64,000 nt of DNA from Rhodopseudomonas palustris (GTDB lineage Bacteria > Pseudomonadota > Alphaproteobacteria > Rhizobiales > Xanthobacteraceae). Under the pieces are notes generated by a model. The model was not told where the DNA came from and searched no databases. It worked only from the letters and a program-made list of their open reading frames with translations. A program made the translations under genes and the position numbers. This document shows positions 57,439 to 64,000 of this stretch, piece by piece. The stretch spans positions 1,426,001 to 1,490,000 of the forward strand of contig NZ_CP041387.1 of NCBI RefSeq assembly GCF_007005445.1, given 5' to 3'. Numbering within the stretch: position 1 is the stretch's first letter; each line of letters begins with the position of its first letter.

Positions 57439-58008
57439 TTAATCGCGGCGATAGACGGATTGCGATCGTCGCTGCTGCCCGTGGTTCGCCGACGCGGTGC
57501 GGATCGCTTCTGCCGGGCCGAGCATGTACCTGGCCTCGCCGCCGTAGGTCGTCAGCTTGCGGGCGAGTGCTTCGCTTTTGATCGGTTCGAAGCCGAAACG
57601 CTGCCAGAAACGTGCTGTTCCGCCCACTGCGACGAGAGAGATCGTGTCCGCGATCGTCGCCGCGTGTTCCGCCATCGTCGCCAGAATGGCCGCCGTCGCG
57701 CCGCCGCCGCGCGCAGCGGGCAACAGTGCGATATCGTGCAGATAATAGGTGGGAGCCGGCGACGGAACGCTGCCGAGAAGCTCGTTCAACGCGGGCGGCT
57801 GTTCGAGATGCCAGGGATGGCTGATCAGATAACCGCCGACGCCCTCGGGGGTGTCGAGGACGAAGCATCCGCCGGGATGCAGCGTCAGCCGCTCGGCGAA
57901 CACCGCGGGATCTTCGGGATAGTCGACATGCACGGCCGCGGCGATCGCATTGACGACAGGGAGGTCGGCGATAGTCATGCTGCGCCAGTTGGAGACGGTG
58001 GCAGTCAT
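57439..58008 (-). CDS. GNAT-family N-acetyltransferase
   Basis: Acetyl-CoA-dependent transferase of 189 residues. The acetyl-CoA-binding segment is LHDIALLPAARGGGATAAIL, close to the usual QxxGxG/A signature; the TIADLPVVNAIAAAVH start is typical. A later start at 57978 is possible. Substrate unknown. Confidence 0.83.
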   Translation of the reverse strand: MTATVSNWRSMTIADLPVVNAIAAAVHVDYPEDPAVFAERLTLHPGGCFVLDTPEGVGGYLISHPWHLEQPPALNELLGSVPSPAPTYYLHDIALLPAARGGGATAAILATMAEHAATIADTISLVAVGGTARFWQRFGFEPIKSEALARKLTTYGGEARYMLGPAEAIRTASANHGQQRRSQSVYRRD

Positions 58009-58031
58009 CGGAACATAATGCCGTCGCTGCC

Positions 58032-58207
58032 GTCATTCCGGGATGCGCCCGAAGCGCGCAGGCTCGGAATCCCCATTCGCGCACGAAGCCCGTTTCGGGG
58101 ATGCCGAGCCGCGAAGCTGGCGCAGGCAATATGGATTCCGGGTTCGTATTGCGCGCGGACCGCAACGACGGAGATTGATCGTTCGCGCTTTGCTGCGCGC
58201 CGGGACG
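58032..58207. repeat. Diverged or mosaic family A palindromic repeat
   Basis: Begins gtcattccgggatgcgcccgaag and contains ggattccgggttcg and gctgcgcgccgggacgac, so it carries family A ends around a longer, altered interior. It lies between the GNAT gene and the Anbu gene. Confidence 0.5.
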
Positions 58208-58219
58208 ACGGATTCGGCG

Positions 58220-58966
58220 TCATGCCTGATCCTTGTAGGGCGGGCGCGGGATGTTCTTGTGGGCGGCGCGCAGCGCGGCTGACCAGCGCGAGCGGAGGTC
58301 GTGGAAGTAGGGCTCCCCGGCTTCGATGCGGTGGTTGAGGTCGGCGTCGCAGACGTCGGTGCGCACCACCAGCACGTCGATCGGCAGGCCGACGCCGAGA
58401 TTGGAGCGCATCGTCGAATCCATCGAGATCAGGCTGGTCTTCAGGGCCTCGTACAGCTCGACATCGTAAGTAATCGCCCGGTCGAGCACCGGCTTGCCGT
58501 ATTTGTGCTCGCCGATCTGCAAATACGGCGTGTCGATGGTGCATTCGATGAAATTGCCGGCCGGATAGATCATGAACAGGCGCATCCGCTCGCCCTTGAG
58601 CTGGCCGCCGAACAGGAACGACACTTCGTAGTTGATGTCTTCGGCCTTCAGCGCCTGGGCCTCGGTGGCGTTGACGTGGCGGATCGCGCGGCCGATCAGT
58701 TGCGCCGCCTGGAACATGCTGGAGGCGCCGATCAGGGTTTCTCGCTCGCCGGTTTCGGCATTCTCCAGACCCTCGGTCAGGGTGGACAGCACCGACTGGC
58801 TGATCGACAGATTGCCGGCGCTCGCCACCGCCAGGATGCGGTCGCCCGGCTTGCTGAAGACGTGCAGCTTGCGGAAGGTCGAGATGTTGTCGAGCCCGGC
58901 ATTGGTGCGGGTGTCGGCGACCATCACCAGGCCCTCGCGCACCAGCACTCCACAGCAATAGGTCAT
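58220..58966 (-). CDS. Anbu (proteasome-like N-terminal nucleophile peptidase)
   Basis: Ancestral beta-subunit type proteasome-like enzyme of 248 residues. It starts MTYCCGVLVREGLVMVADTR, so removing Met exposes Thr2, the expected nucleophile. MVADTRTNAGLDNIS, then GNLSISQSVL and GSDL-like segments fit the fold. Anbu assembles as open helical rings. It is the last gene of a four-gene cluster with a transglutaminase-like protein, an alpha-E protein and a circularly permuted ATP-grasp enzyme. The ATG at 58966 has GAGGACGAG in front; the upstream frame is rejected. Confidence 0.88.
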   Translation of the reverse strand: MTYCCGVLVREGLVMVADTRTNAGLDNISTFRKLHVFSKPGDRILAVASAGNLSISQSVLSTLTEGLENAETGERETLIGASSMFQAAQLIGRAIRHVNATEAQALKAEDINYEVSFLFGGQLKGERMRLFMIYPAGNFIECTIDTPYLQIGEHKYGKPVLDRAITYDVELYEALKTSLISMDSTMRSNLGVGLPIDVLVVRTDVCDADLNHRIEAGEPYFHDLRSRWSAALRAAHKNIPRPPYKDQA

Positions 58967-59077
58967 CTCGTCCTCGAGCTCACAGGTCTGACAGGAATTG
59001 TGCCGGCGCGGCAGCGCCGATCGGCCGCGGGACACTAGCCCATCCGCGCCGGCCGTCCAGCCCCCGAAGGGCGGAGG

Positions 59078-59905
59078 TTATTGCGACTGAAACTGCCGGC
59101 CGGCCTGATCGACTTTGACCGACACCGTCAGGGTCTCGACGCCGCCGCCGTAGCGGGTGCCGCGCACCGGCGCGGCGCCGAGATAGTCGAGCCCGATCGC
59201 GACGCGGGCGTGGGCGTCGGTGGTGCAGATGCCGTTGGCCGGATCGAACCCGACCCAGCCGAGTCCCGGCACATGGGCTTCGGCCCAGGCGTGGCCGGCG
59301 GGCTGATGCACCACGCCGTCGGCGCGCAGAAAATGCCCGGATACGAACCGCGCCGGCACGCCGCCGGCACGGGCGCAGGCGATGAACACATGTGCGTAAT
59401 CCTGGCACACGCCACGGCGCAGCGCGAAGGATTCGGCCGCCGTGGTGCCTGAATGCGTGGGATCGTCGTCGAAGGTGATGTGCTTGTTGATCGCGGTCAT
59501 CAGCGCATGCAGGAACGCGATGGTGTCGCCGCTGCCGTCGCCGCGCAGTTCGCGCGCCAGCGCCAGCATCGGCGGGGCCAGCTCGGTCAGCTCGGTCGAG
59601 CGCAGGAACAGTTGCGGCGGAAACCGTTCGTCGGTGCCCCTCAGCACGCCGCCGGTGTCGGAGGTCTCGATCAACCCTTCGGCGGTGATGGTGAGATCCT
59701 CGGTGGTGCCGACTGTCAGAACATGGGTGACGTTGCCGAAGGCATCGTAATGCATGTCGAGGCGGGTGTCGGAGGAGATGTCGATCTGCCAGTCGGCGAC
59801 GTATTGGCCGTCGTGGCTGCCCGGCGTCATCCGCAGCACCTGGATCACCCCGGTGGCGGGCGGCTCGTAGCGGTAGTTGGTCGTGTGGGTGATGCGCAGG
59901 CGCAT
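59078..59905 (-). CDS. Transglutaminase-like cysteine protease
   Basis: Protein of 275 residues with the bacterial N-terminal transglutaminase-like domain (about 1-90, THTTNYRYEPPATGVIQVLR) followed by the papain-like core. The catalytic triad is Cys167 in RRGVCQDYAHV, His205 in AGHAWAEAHV and Asp221 in GFDPANG. It probably acts as a peptidase or amide-transferring enzyme on the product of the ATP-grasp partner. It lies 51 bases after the alpha-E gene and 111 before Anbu. Confidence 0.9.
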   Translation of the reverse strand: MRLRITHTTNYRYEPPATGVIQVLRMTPGSHDGQYVADWQIDISSDTRLDMHYDAFGNVTHVLTVGTTEDLTITAEGLIETSDTGGVLRGTDERFPPQLFLRSTELTELAPPMLALARELRGDGSGDTIAFLHALMTAINKHITFDDDPTHSGTTAAESFALRRGVCQDYAHVFIACARAGGVPARFVSGHFLRADGVVHQPAGHAWAEAHVPGLGWVGFDPANGICTTDAHARVAIGLDYLGAAPVRGTRYGGGVETLTVSVKVDQAGRQFQSQ

Positions 59906-59956
59906 GGCGTCGGCAGTCCGGTTACGGCGGCGGCCAGAGCGCGCGCCTGTGCTCGA

Positions 59957-60901
59957 TCAGATAAGATACTGCTTGGCGACGATTTCGCCGAGCCTGCTGT
60001 TGTCGGCGATGAATTCCTGAATGAATTCGTGGACGCCGCGCTGGAAGATGTCTTCCATGTTGGAGTGCTCCAGCCGGTTGCGGACGGCGCGGGCGTGGCG
60101 CTGCGCCGGCCCCTGGCGGCCGTAGGCGACGCCGATCTGGTCGAGGTTGCGGACCAGATTGCCGTAGCACGACGCCAGCGAGCGCGGCAGGCTGTCGTTG
60201 AGGATCAACAGGTCCGCGATCAGCCACGGCTTCAGGGTCTCGCGATACACCCAGTGATAGGCGGTCAGCGCCGACACCGAGCGCAGGATCGACGACCACT
60301 GATAGTAGTCGAGCGGGCCGCCGACGTGCTCCTCCTCGGGGAGCAGCAGGTGATATTTGACGTCGAGAATCCGCGCGGTGTTGTCGGCGCGCTCCAGATG
60401 CACGCCGAGCCGCGAGAACCAGTAGGCATCGTTGCGCAGCATGGTGCGATAGGCCGAGCCGTCGAACCGTAGCGAGGTCTCCTGCACGAAGCGCAGGAAC
60501 TGGGTCAGTTGCTCGCGGGACTTGGCGCTCTTGCTCCAGTTCTCCTGCAATTCGATCCAGGCCGAATTGATGGTGTCCCACATCACCCCGGTGAGCGCGG
60601 TGCGCACCGAGCGCGCGTTGAGCCGCGCCGCCTCGATGCAATTGCGAATCGAGGAGGGGTTCGATGCGGACATCGACAGGAATTCGACGACGTTGGTCTC
60701 GTTGGCCTCGTCGTATTGCGCATAGAAGCTGGCGCTGACGCCGGCAGTGAGCAGCGCCGAATCCCATTCGTTGCCCTGGCCCGAATAGGTGTTGGGCAGC
60801 GCTGTGACGCGCAGCGTCGCCTCGATGGTCCGCGCCAGATATTCGGCGCGCTCGACGTAACGGGACAGCCAGAACAGGTTTTCAGCAGTGCGGGACAGCA
60901 T
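59957..60901 (-). CDS. Alpha-E domain protein
   Basis: All-helical protein of 314 residues, the 'alpha-E' family always found with ATP-grasp and transglutaminase-like partners. The N-terminus MLSRTAENLFWLSRYVERAE and the later WFSRLGVHLERADNTARILDVKYHLLLP and FIQEFIADNSRLGEIVAKQY are hallmarks. The function is unknown; it may be a scaffold or peptide-handling subunit. The start at 60901 is fixed by the family N-terminus. Confidence 0.9.
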   Translation of the reverse strand: MLSRTAENLFWLSRYVERAEYLARTIEATLRVTALPNTYSGQGNEWDSALLTAGVSASFYAQYDEANETNVVEFLSMSASNPSSIRNCIEAARLNARSVRTALTGVMWDTINSAWIELQENWSKSAKSREQLTQFLRFVQETSLRFDGSAYRTMLRNDAYWFSRLGVHLERADNTARILDVKYHLLLPEEEHVGGPLDYYQWSSILRSVSALTAYHWVYRETLKPWLIADLLILNDSLPRSLASCYGNLVRNLDQIGVAYGRQGPAQRHARAVRNRLEHSNMEDIFQRGVHEFIQEFIADNSRLGEIVAKQYLI

Positions 60902-61006
60902 GGCGGCTTCTTCTCCCTCCCCCCTTGCGGGGGAGGGGCGGGGTGGGGGGTGACACGAGGTGAGGCTTCCGTTGTGGACCGCTGCCAAGTAGCCGCACGC
61001 ACAAAC

Positions 61007-61110
61007 CCTCATGGTGAGGAGCCCGCCGGGACGGCGGGCGTCTCGAACCATGAGGTGTGTGGCGCCGATCCTTCGAGACGCGCGCCGATGGCGCGCTCCT
61101 CAGGATGAGG
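61007..61110. repeat. Interspersed palindromic repeat, family B, copy 3
   Basis: cctcatggtgaggagc to gcgctcctcaggatgagg with inner gtctcgaaccatgagg and ccttcgagacg arms, in the 239-base spacer between the ATP-grasp and alpha-E genes. A separate G/C-rich 'ccctccccccttgcggggg' element lies beside it at about 60916-60950. Confidence 0.85.
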
Positions 61111-61140
61111 GCAGTGTTCGTGGATGCAAGCGAAGCGAAC

Positions 61141-62559
61141 CTACTCATCCAGCACCCAGGTGTCCTTGGTGCCGCCGCCCTGGCTGGAGTTCACCACCAG
61201 CGAGCCGTCCTGGAGCGCGACGCGGGTCAGGCCGCCTGGCACCACGGTGATACGGTCGCGGCCGGTGAGCACGAATGGGCGAAGGTCGACGTGGCGGGGG
61301 GCCAGGCCGGATTCGGTGCAGGTGGGGCAGGTGGAGAGCGCGAGCGTCGGTTGGGCGATGAAGCCGTCCGGCTCGCGCTTCAGCTTCTCGCGGAACGCCT
61401 CGATCGTCGCCTTGGTGGCGGTGGGGCCGATCAGCATGCCGTAGCCGCCGGAACCGTGGACTTCCTTGACCACCAGCTCTGACAGATGGTCGAGCACGTA
61501 GGCCAGGTCGCTCGGCTCGCGGCACCGCCAGGTTGGAACGTTCTTCAGGATCGGCTCTTCGCCCAGATAAAACTTCACGATGTCAGGCATGTAGCTGTAC
61601 ACTGCCTTGTCGTCGGCGATACCGGTGCCGACCGCATTGGCCAGCGTGACGTTGCCGGCCCGATAGGCCGACATCAGCCCCGGCACGCCGAGCACCGAAT
61701 CCGGCCGGAACGTCAACGGATCGATGAAGTCGTCGTCGACCCGGCGATAGATCACGTCGACCCGCTTCAGCCCTTCGGTGGTGCGCATGAACACCTCGTC
61801 GTTCTTGACGACGAGGTCGCGCCCCTCGACCAGCTCGATGCCGAGCTTGTCGGCCAGGAACGAGTGCTCGTAATAGGCCGAATTGAACACGCCGGGCGTC
61901 ATCAGCGCCACCGTCGGTTCCGACGACGAATGTGCCGGCGCGACCGAGCGCAGCGCGGTCAACAGCTCGTCCGGATACCGCTCGACCGGCGCGATGCGAT
62001 GCCGGGCGAACAGATCCGGAAACAGCCGCATCATGATCTCGCGGTTTTCCAGCATGTAGGAGACGCCCGACGGGGTGCGCGCATTGTCCTCCAGCACGTA
62101 GAAGTGCTCGTCGTCGACCCGGACGATGTCGATCCCGGCGATGTGGACATAGACGTCGTGCGGCACCGCCTGGCCGTTCATCTCCGGGCGGAACACCGGA
62201 TTCTGGAAGATCAGGTCGTCCGGAATCAGGCCGGCGCGCAGGATGTCGCGGCCGTGATAGATGTCGCGCAGGAACATGTTGAGCGCGCGCACCCGCTGCT
62301 TCAGCCCCAGTTCCATCCGCGCCCATTCCTGTGCCGACAGAATGCGCGGGATGACGTCGAACGGGATCAGCCGCTCCTGCGCTTCGGCGTCGCCATACAC
62401 CGCGAAGGTGATGCCGATGCGGCGAAACAGCAGCTCGGCTTCCTGGCGCCGATTGGTGAGGGCTTCGGGCGGCGTTTCGCCGAGCCAGCGGGACAATTCC
62501 TGATAGGCCGCGCGAACATCGCCGCCGAGGCCGTTCATTTCATCGAACGCAACTGCCAT
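61141..62559 (-). CDS. Circularly permuted ATP-grasp type 2 protein
   Basis: ATP-dependent carboxylate-amine ligase-like enzyme of 472 residues, the DUF404/DUF407 family. GDVRAAYQELSRWL starts it, and then come IFQNPVFRPEMNGQ, LEDNARTPSGVSYMLENR, VIYRRVDDDFIDPLTFRPDS and VVKEVHGSGGYGMLIGP with a nucleotide-binding loop. It is expected to form peptide or amide bonds on an unknown peptide. The start MAVAFDEM at 62559 is preferred over the longer frame. First gene of the Anbu cluster. Confidence 0.9.
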   Translation of the reverse strand: MAVAFDEMNGLGGDVRAAYQELSRWLGETPPEALTNRRQEAELLFRRIGITFAVYGDAEAQERLIPFDVIPRILSAQEWARMELGLKQRVRALNMFLRDIYHGRDILRAGLIPDDLIFQNPVFRPEMNGQAVPHDVYVHIAGIDIVRVDDEHFYVLEDNARTPSGVSYMLENREIMMRLFPDLFARHRIAPVERYPDELLTALRSVAPAHSSSEPTVALMTPGVFNSAYYEHSFLADKLGIELVEGRDLVVKNDEVFMRTTEGLKRVDVIYRRVDDDFIDPLTFRPDSVLGVPGLMSAYRAGNVTLANAVGTGIADDKAVYSYMPDIVKFYLGEEPILKNVPTWRCREPSDLAYVLDHLSELVVKEVHGSGGYGMLIGPTATKATIEAFREKLKREPDGFIAQPTLALSTCPTCTESGLAPRHVDLRPFVLTGRDRITVVPGGLTRVALQDGSLVVNSSQGGGTKDTWVLDE

Positions 62560-62777
62560 GAAACCAGTCTGATTCCCAAGGATGCTGCGTGAGAGTGCAG
62601 CATGGAACACAGCAGTAGCAAGGGGCGGGCCAGCACGATATGGAAGGAGTGGACGGTTTTTGACCGCGGGTTCACAATGTTGCCCGCAAATCGGGCGGTG
62701 TGCTGCTCAAATCAGCGGCAAACGCCCCCGAGGCAGCGCCGTCGCCGGCACGTAGCAGCGGGGAAACGGAAGCATTC

Positions 62778-63515
62778 ATGAGCGAGATCGTTACGGCGGG
62801 TATCCTGGTGATTGGCGACGAGATTCTGTCCGGCCGGACCAAGGACAAGAACATCGGTTTCATCGCCGAATACCTGACCAACATTGCGATCGATTTGCGC
62901 GAGGTGCGGGTGGTCGCCGACGACGAGGACGCGATCATTGAGGCGCTGGATGCGCTGCGGTGCCGCTACACCTACGTCTTCACCACCGGCGGGATCGGTC
63001 CGACCCATGACGACATCACTGCCGACTGCGTCGCCAAGGCTTTCGGGGTCGGGATCGACTGTCACCCCGAGGTGGTGGCCCGATTCCGCGAGCGATTTTC
63101 AGAAGCTGAACTCAACGAGGCGCGGCTGCGGATGGCACGGATCCCGGATGGTGCCGAGCTGATCCAGAGCGCGACGATCATTGCGCCGGGCTTCAAGATC
63201 GGAAATGTCATCGTGATGGCTGGCGTGCCATCAATCATGCAGGCGATGATGGATATCGTCGCACCGCGGCTGAAGTCCGGCGTCAGGATGCTGTCGGAAA
63301 CGGTGAAGGCCAACGCCCGCGAGGGCGACATCGGCGGCCCGCTGCGTGAGATTGCCGCCGCGCATCCGGACACCATGATCGGCAGCTATCCGTTCCTCGA
63401 CGAGGAGCGCAAGCCGAACACCAATCTGGTGGTGCGTTCGCGCGATCCGGAAAAGCTGCAGCAGGCGATGACCGCCGTGAAGCAGATGCTGGCGGAGCTG
63501 CAGGCCGCGAAGTGA
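62778..63515 (+). CDS. CinA/MoaB-domain protein (competence-damage-type, molybdopterin-binding fold)
   Basis: Protein of 245 residues made of the N-terminal MoaB/MogA-like domain of CinA only: TAGILVIGDEILSGRTKDKN, TTGGIGPTHDDITADCVAKAF and VMAGVPSIMQAM. The C-terminal nicotinamide-deamidase domain of full CinA is missing. It could bind ADP-ribose or act on a nucleotide. The ATG at 62778 starts the conserved domain. Confidence 0.88.
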   Translation: MSEIVTAGILVIGDEILSGRTKDKNIGFIAEYLTNIAIDLREVRVVADDEDAIIEALDALRCRYTYVFTTGGIGPTHDDITADCVAKAFGVGIDCHPEVVARFRERFSEAELNEARLRMARIPDGAELIQSATIIAPGFKIGNVIVMAGVPSIMQAMMDIVAPRLKSGVRMLSETVKANAREGDIGGPLREIAAAHPDTMIGSYPFLDEERKPNTNLVVRSRDPEKLQQAMTAVKQMLAELQAAK

Positions 63516-63531
63516 ACCAAGACAAGTCGTT

Positions 63532-63651
63532 CCCGTGATTGCGAGGAGCGTTGAGGAAGCCATCCAGAGGCGGGTGCCCCGTGCTCTGGATCGCTTCGCG
63601 GAGCCTGTGCCCCGACGGCGCAAAGCGCCGTTCCGGGTGCTCGCATGACGG
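63532..63651. repeat. Interspersed repeat of the 'tgcgaggagc...gctcgcatgacgg' type
   Basis: cccgtgattgcgaggagcgt at the left and gctcgcatgacgg at the right, with catccagag and ctctggatcgcttcgc inner arms. It is a third family of intergenic palindrome typical of this bacterial group, located before the xanthine phosphoribosyltransferase gene. Confidence 0.7.
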
Positions 63652-63669
63652 AATAGTCGGAGTGAATGG

Positions 63670-64000
63670 ATGACGCAGAGCGAACCGACCGAGCAGAAGC
63701 GGGCAGGGCGTCCGTTCCCGGTGTCATGGGATCAGTTTCACCGCGATTGCCGGGCGCTGAGCTGGCGGCTCAACGAGCTCGGACCGTTTCATGCGGTAAT
63801 CGCCATCACCCGTGGCGGTCTGGTGCCGGCGGCGATCGTGGCGCGCGAACTCGGCCTGCGGGTGATCGACACGGTGTGCATCGCCAGCTACGAGCACGAC
63901 AAGCAGGGCGAACTGCAGGTGCTCAAGGGGGTGTCGGATCAGACCGCAGCGCTCGGCGGCGGCACCGGCAAGGGCCTGCTGATCATCGACGACCTGGTCG
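63670..64000 (+). CDS. gpt: Xanthine (guanine) phosphoribosyltransferase, partial
   Basis: Purine salvage enzyme that joins PRPP and xanthine or guanine. Only the first 110 residues lie in the window: [38 protein letters not shown] segments, SYEHDKQGE, and the start of the PRPP loop, LLIIDDLV, at the window edge. The gene runs off the end. Confidence 0.87.
   Translation, partial: MTQSEPTEQKRAGRPFPVSWDQFHRDCRALSWRLNELGPFHAVIAITRGGLVPAAIVARELGLRVIDTVCIASYEHDKQGELQVLKGVSDQTAALGGGTGKGLLIIDDLV

Overview
The window is high-GC alphaproteobacterial DNA, and its gene content points to the Bradyrhizobium/Rhodopseudomonas group, most likely Rhodopseudomonas palustris. The evidence is a CowN nitrogenase-protection gene behind a sigma-54 type promoter, a RuBisCO-like protein beside a cupin, groESL with a CIRCE-like element, usg, a dense acyl-CoA catabolic cluster, and the interspersed 'cattccggggcg' and 'ctcatcctgaggagc' palindromic repeats of that group. 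The species is inferred from family knowledge; no search was run.

Layout. 0.3-5.7 kb: heme/iron uptake operon (TonB-dependent heme receptor, IsdG-like heme monooxygenase, HutX, ExbB, ExbD, TonB). 5.7-11.3 kb: small hypotheticals, a TauE/SafE exporter, a decayed outer-membrane-protein relic, a membrane protein paired with a ClpP-fold protein, and a Gly/Tyr-rich secreted protein. 11.3-14 kb: hybrid histidine kinase divergent from a small cytochrome c. 14-27.4 kb: acyl-CoA catabolic cluster with two acyl-CoA dehydrogenases, a GST, an AraC regulator, a beta-keto acid cleavage enzyme (BKACE), two acyl-CoA ligases, a two-subunit biotin carboxylase and an enoyl-CoA hydratase, punctuated by five copies of one palindromic repeat. 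27.5-38.7 kb: serine hydrolase, intradiol dioxygenase, aldo/keto reductase, EamA permease, GGDEF-EAL protein, aldehyde dehydrogenase with a strong terminator, a 34-residue membrane peptide, an IlvD/Edd dehydratase and a DUF899 protein.

38.7-49.8 kb: cowN, a DUF2778 L,D-transpeptidase-like protein, small secreted proteins, an SDR/ArsR divergent pair with a perfect inverted-repeat operator, a UPF0149/SEC-C protein, a HigB/XRE toxin-antitoxin pair whose toxin is frameshifted, an AT-rich foreign-looking beta-helix gene, groESL, usg, a zeta-like toxin-antitoxin pair, and a relic of a nucleoside-transporter gene. 49.8-58 kb: multi-pass membrane protein, NupC transporter, RuBisCO-like protein plus cupin (probably the methylthioadenosine-isoprenoid shunt), chagasin-type inhibitor, SDR, and two GNAT-type acyltransferases.

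58.2-62.6 kb: the four-gene Anbu cluster (circularly permuted ATP-grasp, alpha-E protein, transglutaminase-like protease, Anbu proteasome-like peptidase), a predicted peptide-synthesis and processing system of unknown product and the best candidate in the window for poorly described biology. The window ends with a CinA/MoaB-domain protein and the start of a xanthine phosphoribosyltransferase gene. No rRNA, tRNA, CRISPR array, transposase or integrase was seen.
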